DNA of 64,000 nucleotides from Adiantum capillus-veneris. Its lineage: Eukaryota; Streptophyta; Polypodiopsida; Polypodiales; Pteridaceae. The notes under the pieces are model-generated. The model was given only the letters and a program-made list of their open reading frames with translations. It was not told the origin of the DNA and searched no databases. Positions 12,427 through 21,641 of this stretch are shown here, one piece after another (positions within the stretch are counted from its first letter, which is position 1; every line of letters starts with the position of its first letter). The position numbers were made by a program, and so were the translations under genes. The stretch covers positions 102,608,811 through 102,672,810 of the forward strand of contig CM043947.1 in the NCBI GenBank assembly GCA_014529385.2. The letters are read 5' to 3'.

Positions 12427-13104
12427 CGTAGTGTTGACAGAAGAGATGCAAACCAAGCAAGGATCGATTCGCTAGCACCAATCATAGAGGAGGGTAGTGA
12501 TACTAACACCTCTTTTAACAAATCATATCAATGGATGGATAATGAAAAACTTGGAGGTTTCCAAGAGCAAGGGACTATGGGGGGTAGCACCTCCCAAAAA
12601 CCCTTAAACATACCAAAATACATGGCAATCTTCCTAAAGGAAACAAACTCCCATGGAGCCCTAGTGTATGGTGATGTTCAAGGATGTCAATGCATTTGTA
12701 TTGAAGAATGGCCAGCAAGAGGATTGGCAGTAATTATGGTAAACGCCGATGGTGATAGGTCCCATGATGAGGAGGGAAACCACTTCCTCATTATCAAAGA
12801 TCCAAAAAATTACAATTGGTATGTATACAATGTAGCAAAAGGTTAGATGGTTATGGAGACCCAAGAATTTCCTCCTAAATTCACTCTTCCTAGAGCCTTC
12901 TACATTCATGAAAAGAGAGTAGTGAGAGTGGATACAATTCAAAAAAAAAAAGGGATTTACAAGCACGGAGAGGGGAGAGTCTCCTCTTACTACTGTTGCA
13001 TGGAACCCCATGTGAGATTAAGAAAAGACAAAGTCGTGTACTTGTTTCTGTATGATTCTGCAACTCGAACCCATATCATTTTTGTGAATAAGTACGGACG
13101 ATAA
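12427..13104 (+). pseudogene. Unrecognised coding remnant with one in-frame TAG
   Basis: One reading frame stays open from 12427 to the TAG at 12844-12846, then continues in the same frame for another 85 codons to 13104. Of 226 codons only one is a stop. The product has mixed composition with aromatic-rich blocks such as NWYVYNVAKG before the stop, and YYCCMEPHVRLRKDK and YLFLYDSATRTHIIFVNKY after it. It does not match any retroelement domain I know. The clean single interruption and the shared frame argue for a once-functional ORF. The segment after it (13182-13364) and the purine tract that follows suggest the 3' part of a mobile element. Confidence 0.45.
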
Positions 13105-13181
13105 TACAAGCCCTTCACCCAGAAGATGTAGGGAGAGTGATTACGCCAAAATTGTTGAAATAGGCTTCTTAAGAGAAGCAA

Positions 13182-13370
13182 ATGCCTATAGAAACCCCTA
13201 GAAAATCTTTAAATTCCTTCTCATATGATTATGACGCCACATTGCAATCAAATAGACAACCATTGTCCAACCTTGAGAACTCACAAGCCTCACCACTATC
13301 AATGGAAGCATGGCTTGAGCAGTTTGCTATGCCAGACCTAAACGCGAAAGGGGGTGGATATTAGGCCATG
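13182..13370 (+). pseudogene. C-terminal ORF fragment running into a purine tract
   Basis: Sixty codons, in a different frame from the preceding remnant, ending ...MPDLNAKGGGY. The DNA of its last codons is GCGAAAGGGGGTGGAT, a polypurine tract of the kind that primes plus-strand synthesis in LTR retrotransposons. The gypsy element at 42.7-50.8 kb has a similar tract (AGAGGGGGTGGA) immediately before its 3' LTR. I infer that 12.4-13.37 kb is the 3' end of an old element. Confidence 0.35.
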
Positions 13371-13740
13371 GGTGGATGCATGAATAGGTGGACCAAAAAC
13401 CTTGTCCCGGACAGAGGTTTTATAACCGGTACATACAACCATCTCTATTAGTTCAATTCAATATATTCTTTTGAACAGATTTTTAATTAAATATAGAATT
13501 TCCACAGCTTTTTGTTAAATATAGAAGACGGCTCTGTACCTCTTAACTATGCACGTCATCCAACTCTTTACATTGATCCGAGCCTATCACAAATTTTTGT
13601 TTATCATATTTTGTTGGTTTTCCTTGCTTCTAGAGGTTTACAATAAAAGAAAGAGTGAGAACAACCTCTTGGAAAAAAATTTTTAAAAAAAGATTTTTTC
13701 TTGACTAGTTCACCGGAGGTGAAAGGTAGAGGGAGAACCT
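13371..13740. other. Possible LTR start, decayed
   Basis: Starts with TGGATGCATGAATAGGTGG just after the purine tract. The same 19 bases occur at about 21,839, again after a G-rich tract (CATGGGGG). No full LTR pair could be traced. The rest is AT-rich with no gene. Confidence 0.3.
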
Positions 13741-14375
13741 AGTGAGGTGAAAGAGAATTTTGGAAGCCAATTCTTGGCACTTTCACCTCTCTGTGTGGGG
13801 AAGGAAGCAGGGTTCCTACAGGTGGTCTAGTGCAGTCCCGTCCCGTTCGTGTCCTATTTTCAAGTGTGTGGAGGAGTGAATGATAGCTTTCTTTATTCAA
13901 GTTTTCACTTGGGAGAGTCTATGAAAGTTCTAAGTTTTCATGGATGTGTGTGTGTGAGGAACTGAGGGAAGAAGGTGCGGCTTTCTGCAAGGCTATGTGA
14001 CCCTACATCGGTGCCATTAGGGTTGGCGCTACTCCAAAGAGTCCAACAGAGTGGAGTTTGGTGGGGCTTTTGCAATGGTTTAAGAGAGGAATTTTGTGGC
14101 TGGAGTTTTTGATATTTTTATGGTTTGTCTTGTATATTTTGGTCACCATCAAGTGTGATTTCAAGTGGTGATCAACTCGACTCACCTTGTAGTGTCTGTG
14201 CGGGCAATCAAGGGCTTGTAGGTTGAGGCGTTTGGAGTTTGAATCGAGCTTGTGGGTAGTGTTTTTATTGATTTCTTGAGTGGTGGTGTGTGTGGGTTTG
14301 AATTTAAGCAAATTCAAAATTCTTTATGGTGTGTTGAGTTGTCTTGGTGTGTGAGTGTGTGCACGACGTCTTTTG
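13740..14375 (+). repeat. Gypsy LTR (R-U5-like) fragment
   Basis: Closely matches, in inverted orientation, the stretch at about 39,870-40,490, which is the inner part of the 5' LTR of the minus-strand gypsy element. Shared landmarks are CCAATTCTTGGCACTTTCACC at the left, GGTCTAGTGCAGTCCC in the middle and GACGTCTTTTGCTCC at the right. The long open frames on either strand here (for example 14317-14003) have counterparts in the other copy and are by-products of LTR sequence, not genes. Confidence 0.75.
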
Positions 14376-14578
14376 CTCCGTGACTGTTCATCACTAAGGA
14401 AGTGCAAGATATAAAGAAGAACTTGCAAGAGTAGCTAGGAGCCCCAAAAGAGAAAAAATAAGGAGAGGAATTCAAGGTTAAATGACGGAGGTTAACCCCA
14501 CGTGCATCTCCACTTGTATACACCTGATAGCCAAGCCAAGAGAAAAAAACAACTCAGCCATCTACAAAGGCAGCATAG
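14376..14578. other. No gene seen
   Basis: Short stretch between the LTR fragment and the next open frame. Nothing recognised. Confidence 0.3.
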
Positions 14579-14851
14579 GATGAACCTACACCAAAATACG
14601 AAGCAAAGACCGACATAATCACTTATGATGATCTCCTCAGAGCTGAGTACACATTTGCGGACGTGTCTAAGGAAACTTATGGTACATCTAACCCACCATG
14701 GGCTACAAACAATGAAGAGAAAGCTGGAGAAAAGCCCAAGGACAAAGATACACAAGAAAGAGCACCTGAAATGCACATATCATCGCCCGACGTGCTAGGG
14801 ATGGTGCAAATTCCACCTGTGCCACACTCGAGACCTCCAGAGAGTCCATGA
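14579..14851 (+). pseudogene. ORF fragment upstream of the copia element
   Basis: Open for 90 codons with acidic, Pro-rich composition (for example ITYDDLLRAEYTFADVSK) and a stop at 14849. The next bases, CCAATGGGAGTAC, strongly resemble the purine tract in front of the copia 3' LTR (CCAAGTGGGAGTAC). This could be the 3' end of an older, related element into which the copia inserted. No domain recognised. Confidence 0.35.
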
Positions 14852-14873
14852 CATCCCCCTCCAATGGGAGTAC

Positions 14874-15558
14874 TGTTAAGTATGGAGCCCGATTTACCCT
14901 TGTAATTTTCAGTGGTAAAAGCGCACATTTGCAAGGCCCCCATTACGAGGAGAAGCCATCGTGCGTGAAGGAAAATCACTCACCGGAAACCAAAATTTCC
15001 ACGGACAAGAATCAGGGGCAACTTTAAAGGCCGGAATATTCTTTTTCGCCGGAATATTATGGCCGGACGGCGGCCGAAAAGTGGTCGGAAAACAACCGGT
15101 CGGTTGGCCGGTGGCCGGTAGTCAATGGCCGATGGCCGGTGGTCGGAAGTCAATGGCCGGTGGCCGGTGGTCGGAAGTCAATGACCGGTGGCCGGTGGCC
15201 GAATTCAATGGCTGGTGGCCGAATTCAAAAGCGGACTTGTCTTCTCAAGGGAGGCCACACATGGGCGGATTGGAGGGTCCGATTTGGACTTATTCCCACA
15301 AGGGCGGCTACACATGGTTGTCTCTCATAAGAGAGGGCAGCCCTTTTGGCCTATAAAAGGAGGCCATTTCTACACACATTTCATAGTGTGAAGTTGATGC
15401 AACAAGGTGAGTGTGAGGTGGTGAGAGTGAAGCAAGGCGGGAGCTCCATTAAGGGTATAATCCCTTTGTAAATTACTTCTTGTTTTGAAGTACTAAAGCC
15501 ATTGAGTGGCTGCTTTCCCGTGGACGTAACCCACATTGGGTGAACCACGTATATCGTG

Positions 15559-15593
<35 letters not shown>

Positions 15594-15677
15594 CTATAAT
15601 CTCGTGTATGTAAATCTGTCTTTCTCCATTAAGTAATCTACTCAATTATCTATTTAGCTACGTCTTATTTCCTAACA
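14874..15677 (+). repeat. 5' LTR of copia element
   Basis: 804 bp, TGTTAAG...CCTAACA. A TATA box CTATAAAAGG lies at 15351-15360, so transcription should start in the following 30-40 bases. It contains a GGCCGGTGG-type minisatellite (about 15,095-15,235) and a CT run near 15,565-15,590. It is 53 bp longer than the 3' LTR because of a 25-bp segment near 15,012, an extra 20-bp minisatellite unit and a longer CT run. Confidence 0.95.
15095..15235. repeat. GGCCGGTGG minisatellite inside the LTR
   Basis: Irregular repeats built from GGCCGGTGG and GGTCGGAAGTCAAT units. The 3' LTR has the matching array at about 19,889-19,998 with one unit fewer. It is rich in CpG and CHG sites and lies in U3 upstream of the TATA box. 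Confidence 0.85.
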
Positions 15678-15679
15678 AC

Positions 15680-15691
15680 TGGTATCAGAGC
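15680..15691 (+). other. Primer binding site (initiator tRNA-Met)
   Basis: TGGTATCAGAGC, two bases after the 5' LTR. It is the standard complement of the plant initiator tRNA-Met 3' end used by most copia elements. Confidence 0.95.
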
Positions 15692-15741
15692 AAGGTTTGC
15701 TCGTAGCTAAATTATCTCAAGGAAAGGATTCCTTGAATTGA

Positions 15742-16611
15742 GTGGGAGTTATGGCGGAGGAAGGGAAGCTCAAGATTGAGAAGTTCAACGGCAAAAACTA
15801 CCAACATTGGAAGATGCAGATTGAAGACTATCTCTACCAGAAGGACCTCTATTTGCCACTAGGCGGTCTTGCGAAGAAGCCCGCAACAATGGCAGATGAA
15901 GCATGGATTGTCCTTGATCGAAAGGCACTCGGAACAATCCGGTTAAGCTTGGCGTCAACGGTGGCCTTCAATGTTTTGGAGATGAAGACCACGGAGGACT
16001 TGATGAAGTCACTTGACGAATTCTACGAGAAACCATCGGCATCCAATAAGGTATTTCTTATGAAGCGCTTGTTCAATCTAAAGATGGCAGAGAATGGTTC
16101 AATTGTAGAACACCTAAATGACTTTAACACAAACATAAGTCAACTTCGATCGGTGAAAATCAATTTCGATGATGAAGTGCGAGCTCTCCTTATATTATCA
16201 TCTCTACCGGATAGTTGGGATAGCCTTGTGATGGCTGTAAGTAATTCTATCTCTGGTATAAATACTCTTAAGTTTGATGATGTTGTGGGTGTTCTCCTAA
16301 GTGAGGAAATACGAAGGAGAAGCACAGGAGAATCATCAAGTGCTGCATTGTCAGTGGAAACAAGAGAAAGGCCTAAGGAGAGGTTCAAAAACCAAAAGGG
16401 TCGTGATCGCTCAAGGCGGAGCAAGTCACACACAAAGTCAGTTCTTGAATGTTGGAACTGCGGCAAGAAGGGCCACGTCAAGAAGGATTGCTGGTCCAAG
16501 AAGAAGGAGACAGACTCTCAAAACAAAAAGCCAACATCGGAGGCCAATGTGGCAGGTAAAGTAGAGCAAGATGCTCTAATTCTCTCATTAGACAATGTGT
16601 TTAATTCCTAG
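15742..16611 (+). CDS. Copia gag, 289 residues to an in-frame TAG
   Basis: Structural protein that forms the particle and packages element RNA. The N-terminal part (KIEKFNGKNYQHWKMQIEDY) is the typical start of copia gag (UBN2/retrotran-gag family). The middle includes the expected FLMKRLFNLKMAENGSI block. A CCHC zinc knuckle CWNCGKKGHVKKDC (16450-16491) lies near residue 240 after a basic Arg/Lys/Ser-rich linker. Start choice: ATG at 15742; the ATG at 15751 (MAEEGKLK) is equally plausible and more typical. The frame ends in TAG at 16609-16611, but the next codons, IVDSGA, are the protease start in the same frame, so gag and pol were one polyprotein. Confidence 0.93.
   Translation: MGVMAEEGKLKIEKFNGKNYQHWKMQIEDYLYQKDLYLPLGGLAKKPATMADEAWIVLDRKALGTIRLSLASTVAFNVLEMKTTEDLMKSLDEFYEKPSASNKVFLMKRLFNLKMAENGSIVEHLNDFNTNISQLRSVKINFDDEVRALLILSSLPDSWDSLVMAVSNSISGINTLKFDDVVGVLLSEEIRRRSTGESSSAALSVETRERPKERFKNQKGRDRSRRSKSHTKSVLECWNCGKKGHVKKDCWSKKKETDSQNKKPTSEANVAGKVEQDALILSLDNVFNS
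16609..16611 (+). other. In-frame TAG between gag and protease
   Basis: It lies directly before IVDSGA, where copia polyproteins usually have Trp. TGG to TAG is a single G-to-A change. The following bases (ATAGTA) do not match the known CAR-YYA readthrough context. I read it as a nonsense mutation, though regulated readthrough cannot be excluded from sequence alone. Confidence 0.8.
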
Positions 16612-19600
16612 ATAGTAGATTCCGGGGCTGCATTCCATGCGACACTACACAAGCAACATTTCCAAGACTACACCAAAGGTAATTTTGGGTATGTATACTT
16701 GGGAGATGATGAAGCTTGTGAGATTGTCGGCAAAGGTACAGTTTCTGTCAAAACTGCTAACGGAAATGAATGGAAGCTTAAAGATGTTAGGCATGTTCCT
16801 TCTCTTCGTAAAAATTTGATCTCTACAGGACAATTGGACGATGAAGGTCACAACATTGCATTCGGAAACAAATGGTGGAAGATCTCAAAGGGATCTTTGG
16901 TGGTTGCCAAGGGTGAAAAAGTCGGTACACTTTACTTGTGTACTGTTAGCACGCAACCTTCAGCTTGTGCAACAACTACAGAAGTTGACAGTGCGGTGTG
17001 GCACTACCGACTTGGGCATATGAGTGCCAAAGGAATGCAAATCCTTCAAACAAAGAAGCTTCTACCAGGTTTGAAAGAAGTGGACTTAGAGTTCTGTGAA
17101 GATTGTGTTTATGGTAAACAAAAGAGGGTAAAATTTCAAAAATCAGGAAATGAAAGAAAAAATAAAAAACTTGAGTTGGTTCATTCTGATGTTTGGGGTC
17201 CTGCAAGTACACCATCACTTGGTGGCTCATTGTACTATGTAACATTCATAGACGATGCGACTAGAAAAACATGGGTTTATGTCATGAAGAATAAATCCGA
17301 TGTATTTTCCATATTTCAAAGGTGGAAAGCCTTTGTGGAGAATGAAACAGGTACCAAGGTTAAATGCATTAGATCCGACAATGGAGGCAAATATTGCAGC
17401 CAAGCTTTTGAAATCTTTTGTGCTAGCAATGGCATTCGGAGGCAAAGGACAACCCCAAGGACACCTCAACAAAATGGGATTTCGGAAAGGATGAACAGGA
17501 CAATCATGGAACGAGCACGAAGCATGCGGCTACATGCAGGCCTACCGCTTGAGCTTTGGGCGGAAGCTGTAAGTACGTATGTGTACTTAATCAATCGGTC
17601 ACCCTCAACGGCATTGGATGGGGGAGTTCCAGAAGAGGCATGGACAGGTAAACCGGTGAATTATGCATTTCTCAAAGTGTTTGGGTGTGAGGATTTCATG
17701 CACATAGATAGAAGTCTAAGATCAAAGTTAGATGCAAAGTCCAAAAAGTGTTTCTTCATTGGCTATGGAGAAGGAGACTTTGGGTGTCGCCTATGGAATC
17801 CTGAAGATGGTAAAATCTTAAGGAGTAGGGATGTAATTTTTAACGAACAAAATATGTACAAAGATTACTTGGAAAGAAAACAAACAAAAGAAACAGGTGA
17901 TGAGTACATGGAGCTTGTCGACGATGAAGACTCAAGGACTGCAAACGATGACAATGTGCAACAACGTCAACCAAATGAGGAGCCTCAACCTATTCCTCGA
18001 AGATCTACAAGAGCAAGTAGACCTCCAGAAAGGTTTGTTCCTTCCTTCAACCATCTCTTGATCTCAGATTCTGGAGAGCCGGAATCATATGAAGAAGCTA
18101 TGCAACATGAATCCAAAGAAGAATGGATGAAGAGCATGCAAGTGGAGATGGACTCACTACATCGCAACCAAACATGGGAGTTGGTTGAGTTGCCTAAAGG
18201 TAAGCAGGCACTTCAAAACAAATGGGTGTACAAGCTAAAGGAAGAAGAAGGTGGGAAGAAAAGGTACAAGTCTAGGCTTGTGGTAAAAGGTTTTTCTCAA
18301 AAGAAAGGTATTGACTTCAATGAAATATTTTCTCCTTTTGTAAAAATGAACTCAATTAGGCTTGTCTTAAGCCTTGTGGCTGCTCATGATCTAAATCTCG
18401 AGCAAATGGATGTAAATACGGCATTCCCTCACGGTGACTTAGAGGAGGAAATCTACATGCTTCAACCAAAGGGGTATGAAGTAAAAGGTAAGGAGAAAAT
18501 GGTTTGCAGATTAAAGAAGAGCTTATATGGCTTAAAGCAAGCATCAAGACAATGGTACTTGAAGTTTGATCGATGGATGTTGGATCATGGATTCACAAGA
18601 TGCAACTCGGATCACTGTGTCTACACGAAGAATTTGGGAGATGGGAAATTCATCATCCTAATGTTGTATGTTGATGACATGTTGATTGCAAGTGCTAACA
18701 TGCAGGACATCAAAGACCTAAAAGAGGAGCTGTCCAAATCTCTTTCAATGAAAGATTTAGGTGCTGCAAAGAGGATACTTGGTATGAAAATATCAAGGGA
18801 CAGGACGAAGAAAACAATAAAGCTATCTCAAGAAGATTACATCAAGAAGGTACTAGAAAGGTTTGCAATGCAAAATGCAAAACCAGTTTCTACACCTTTG
18901 GCTGGTCATTTTAAACTAACGAAGGATATGTGTCCAAAGACACAAGAGGAGATAGCCTATATGTCTAAAGTTCCATATGCTGCAGCGGTAGGTTCTCTAA
19001 TGTATGCTATGGTCTGGACAAGGCCAGACATTGCACATGCAGTGGGAGTTGTGAGTAGGTTCATGGACAACCCAGGTAAAGAGCATTGGCAAGCTGTGAA
19101 GTGGATACTTAGGTATCTAAAAGGGACAACAACAAATGCTTTGTATTTTGGAGGAACTGATATTTTTCTAGAAGGGTATGCTGATGCAGATATGGCAGGT
19201 GACAAAGATACTCGAAGGAGCACTACTGGCTATGTGTTCACGGTTGGAGGCACAGCAGTAAGCTGGGCTTCAAAGCTGCAGAAAGTGGTTTCACTTTCTA
19301 CCACGGAAGCAGAGTATGTAGCAATGACGGAGGCAAGCAAAGAAATTCTGTGGCTTCACAGATTCTTAGAAGAGCTTGGATTCAAACAAGACAATTGTGT
19401 CTTGTACAATGATAGCCAAAGCGCTATCCATCTTGCAAAGAACTCAGCCTTTCATTCAAGGACAAAGCACATTGAGGTGAGATATCACTTCATACGCACT
19501 CTTTTGGAAGAGGGACAACTAAAGCTAGGAAAGGTGCATACAAGTGAAAATCCTGCAGACATGTTTACAAAGGTGGCCAACAAGGAGAAGTTGAGCTTTT

Positions 19601-19629
19601 GCTCATCTTCAATCGGCATTCAAGGATAA
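16612..19629 (+). CDS. Copia pol (protease, integrase, reverse transcriptase, RNase H)
   Basis: The frame is open for 1005 codons. An internal ATG at 16699 lies inside the protease, so it is not a true start. Protease: DSGA at 16618-16629. GAG-pre-integrase zinc domain: HYRLGH...CEDCVYGK. Integrase core: Asp at 17188, Asp at 17377 (RSDNGGK) and Glu at 17485 (NGISER). Reverse transcriptase: WVYKLK...SRLVVKGFSQ, DVNTAFPHGDLEEEIYM, SLYGLKQASRQWY and catalytic YVDD at 18667-18678. RNase H: GYADADMAGD, STTEAEYV, YNDSQSAI and TKHIEVRYHFIR, so all acidic residues are present. The protein ends at TAA 19627-19629. It would drive reverse transcription and integration, but needs the upstream TAG to be bypassed. 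The frame shows no other break. Confidence 0.95.
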   Translation: MVDSGAAFHATLHKQHFQDYTKGNFGYVYLGDDEACEIVGKGTVSVKTANGNEWKLKDVRHVPSLRKNLISTGQLDDEGHNIAFGNKWWKISKGSLVVAKGEKVGTLYLCTVSTQPSACATTTEVDSAVWHYRLGHMSAKGMQILQTKKLLPGLKEVDLEFCEDCVYGKQKRVKFQKSGNERKNKKLELVHSDVWGPASTPSLGGSLYYVTFIDDATRKTWVYVMKNKSDVFSIFQRWKAFVENETGTKVKCIRSDNGGKYCSQAFEIFCASNGIRRQRTTPRTPQQNGISERMNRTIMERARSMRLHAGLPLELWAEAVSTYVYLINRSPSTALDGGVPEEAWTGKPVNYAFLKVFGCEDFMHIDRSLRSKLDAKSKKCFFIGYGEGDFGCRLWNPEDGKILRSRDVIFNEQNMYKDYLERKQTKETGDEYMELVDDEDSRTANDDNVQQRQPNEEPQPIPRRSTRASRPPERFVPSFNHLLISDSGEPESYEEAMQHESKEEWMKSMQVEMDSLHRNQTWELVELPKGKQALQNKWVYKLKEEEGGKKRYKSRLVVKGFSQKKGIDFNEIFSPFVKMNSIRLVLSLVAAHDLNLEQMDVNTAFPHGDLEEEIYMLQPKGYEVKGKEKMVCRLKKSLYGLKQASRQWYLKFDRWMLDHGFTRCNSDHCVYTKNLGDGKFIILMLYVDDMLIASANMQDIKDLKEELSKSLSMKDLGAAKRILGMKISRDRTKKTIKLSQEDYIKKVLERFAMQNAKPVSTPLAGHFKLTKDMCPKTQEEIAYMSKVPYAAAVGSLMYAMVWTRPDIAHAVGVVSRFMDNPGKEHWQAVKWILRYLKGTTTNALYFGGTDIFLEGYADADMAGDKDTRRSTTGYVFTVGGTAVSWASKLQKVVSLSTTEAEYVAMTEASKEILWLHRFLEELGFKQDNCVLYNDSQSAIHLAKNSAFHSRTKHIEVRYHFIRTLLEEGQLKLGKVHTSENPADMFTKVANKEKLSFCSSSIGIQG

Positions 19630-19690
19630 GAAGCCAGAATGGAAAGCAGTCACAGGTTTGGTTTGGAGATCAGTCTCCAAGTGGGAGTAC
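19630..19690 (+). other. Copia 3' untranslated tail and polypurine tract
   Basis: Sixty bases between pol and the 3' LTR, ending CCAAGTGGGAGTAC. The purine-rich AAGTGGGAG is the likely primer for plus-strand synthesis. Confidence 0.8.
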
Positions 19691-20441
19691 TGTTAAGTAT
19701 GGAGCCCGATTTACCCTTGTAATTTTCAGTGGTAAAAGCGCACATTTGTAAGGCCCCCATTATGAGGAGAAGCCATCGTGCGTGAAGGAAAATCACTCAC
19801 CGGAAACCAAAATTTTCACGGACAAGAATATTCTTTTTCGCCGGAATATTATGGCCGGACGGCGGCCAAAAAGTGGTCGGAAAACAACCGGTCGGTTGGC
19901 CGGTGGCCGGTAGTCAATGGCCGATGGCCGGTGGTCGGAAGTCAATGGCCGGTGGCCGGTGGTCGGAAGTCAATGACCGGTGGCCGGTGGCCGAATTCAA
20001 AAGCGGACTTGTCTTCTCAAGGGCGGCCACACATGGGCGGATTGGAGGGTCTGATTTGGACTTATTCCCACAAGGGCGGCTACACATGGCTGTCTCTCAT
20101 AAGAGAGGGCAGCCCTTTTGGCCTATAAAAGGAGGCCATTTCTACACACATTTCATAGTGTGAAGTTGATGCAACAAGGTGAGTGTGAGGTGGTGAGAGT
20201 GAAGCAAGGCGGGAGCTCCATTAAGGGTATAATCCCTTTGTAAATTACTTCTTGTTTTGAAGTACTAAAGCCATTGAGTGGCTGCTTTCCCGTGGACGTA
20301 GCCCACATTGGGTGAACCACGTATATCGTGTGTACTCTCTCTCTCTCTCTCTCTACTCTATAATCTCGTGTATGTAAATCTGTCTTTCTCCATTAAGTAA
20401 TCTACTCAATTATCTATTTAGCTACGTCTTATTTCCTAACA
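19691..20441 (+). repeat. 3' LTR of copia element
   Basis: 751 bp with the same termini as the 5' LTR and the TATA box at about 20,123-20,132. Substitutions against the 5' copy are few and almost all transitions. Confidence 0.95.
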
Positions 20442-20446
20442 AGTAC

Positions 20447-20993
20447 TGCTCAGTATGGGTCATCAAGTCCCCTTAGCCAGAACATTGCCAAAGTCTACTA
20501 CCAGGAATGTGGTGGTAGCTAACAAAAGAGTTTGTGCAAGTTTGACTTGTAAATTTTGTTGTGAGCACATGTGCATGATGTACGCCCAAGCTAATTCTAA
20601 GAATTAAAGGCTTGTTCCTCCGGTTCTTATACACTGGGTGCATATCTAATGCCTATTGGTCTTGCTACCAAGAGAGGTGGCCCCAAAACTGGTTGTAGAT
20701 GTTATACCCTTACGAGCCCTGGCAAATTTCCTATTGTATACCTAGGCATTGGTGGTACTTGAGGAGGTGCTACTTGGGCTCATGGGGCATACTATTGCTC
20801 TCTCACATATTCCTTATTGTAGTAACACTCTTCCATCACACGATTAGTCTATTTTTTCTTGATGGTACACCACTTGAGTTTCTTAGCCTATGGCTTAACA
20901 AATTGGCTTATCCTTTTCAGCACTCCTTCAATAAGTTTCTCCTAACTTACACCTACCTCACTCTTTTGTGCTGATTTTGTGGACTTTGATCCA
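20447..20993. other. No gene seen
   Basis: Sequence after the copia target duplication. It begins TGCTCAGTATGGG, which is similar to the copia LTR start, and could be an older LTR. The frame at 20699-20974 is hydrophobic without motif and not supported. Confidence 0.3.
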
Positions 20994-21641
20994 CTATGAT
21001 GTGATGAACGAATCATCATCTAAGTCTTTATAGTCACCTTCCTTGTAGACAAAAGATTTTTCTACTAGGTATAGGGCTTCTTTGGTCAACTCGTTTAGAG
21101 TTATTCTCTTCTTCATATGTAGATCCTTCAAAAGACCCACATTCCTTAGTCCTTGGATAAATATAAACATGAGTCTGGAATCTATTGGTAACTCTTCCAC
21201 AGGGCAGAATGTTATGTAGTGTTTTAGTCTTAAAGCTAAGATTCATATAGATTCTCCTTCTTTTTTTCTTGAACTTAAGGATTTTCAAAACCGTATTGTG
21301 AGATATCCCTCTTTTAATCCCTTGATAAACTCATCAAATACCTCCTCCATTGATTGGAAATCTCCACGTTCAATGAAGTCAAACCGGGTTGCGGCATCCT
21401 CCTCTTGAGTTAACCCAAATCATGCAAAGTGCGTGGGAAAGTCTAGGACTTCATCGGCTCTAATGATGTGCACAAATACTACCAAGTGATCCCTTGGGTC
21501 TATATTTCCATAGTATTTCTTCCTAGCCCATTGTTGGACTTGAGATGGTATGATCCTCCGGTGATCCATCAATCTAAGCATAGGATCCCCCGTTCCTCCG
21601 CTATGAGATCTTTTTGGCCGAGGATATGGTACATGTTCCAC
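20994..21641 (-). pseudogene. Ty3/gypsy gag remnant
   Basis: Three minus-strand pieces read as a decayed gag: GNIDPRDHLVVFVHIIRADE, then RFDFIERGDFQSMEEVFDEF, then DSRLMFIFIQGLRNVGLLKD. The order DP..HL..F, then a short spacer, then F..L...F is that of the retrotrans_gag core of gypsy elements. Stops and frame changes separate the pieces. No zinc knuckle or pol follows on the left because the copia flank begins there. Confidence 0.5.

Larger units (their letters stand above)
14874..20441 (+). mobile_element. Ty1/copia LTR retrotransposon, near-intact
   Basis: Complete element: 5' LTR, primer binding site, gag-pol frame, polypurine tract and 3' LTR, flanked by a perfect 5-bp target duplication AGTAC (14869-14873 and 20442-20446). 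The LTRs begin TGTTAAG and end CCTAACA. Gag and pol share one frame, interrupted only by a TAG at 16609-16611. Domain order is gag-zinc knuckle-protease-integrase-reverse transcriptase-RNase H, as in copia. The RNase H end (SRTKHIEVRYHFIR) resembles Tork/Tnt1-like lineages. LTR substitutions noticed by eye number about eight, so the insertion is young. The stop makes this copy non-autonomous unless it is read through. Confidence 0.95.

Noticed and set aside
14961-15391. Gly/Trp-rich frames over the copia LTR (also 19778-20163)
   Set aside because: They are produced by the GGCCGGTGG minisatellite in the LTR, are identical in both LTRs and lie in the U3 promoter region.
15680-15691. tRNA gene fragment (TGGTATCAGAGC)
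   Set aside because: It is only the 12-base primer site complementary to the tRNA 3' end. No cloverleaf arms follow. The same applies to 53508-53519.
16140-16499. 119-residue minus-strand frame
   Set aside because: Antisense shadow of the copia gag gene. The other antisense frames in 16.6-19.2 kb are rejected for the same reason.
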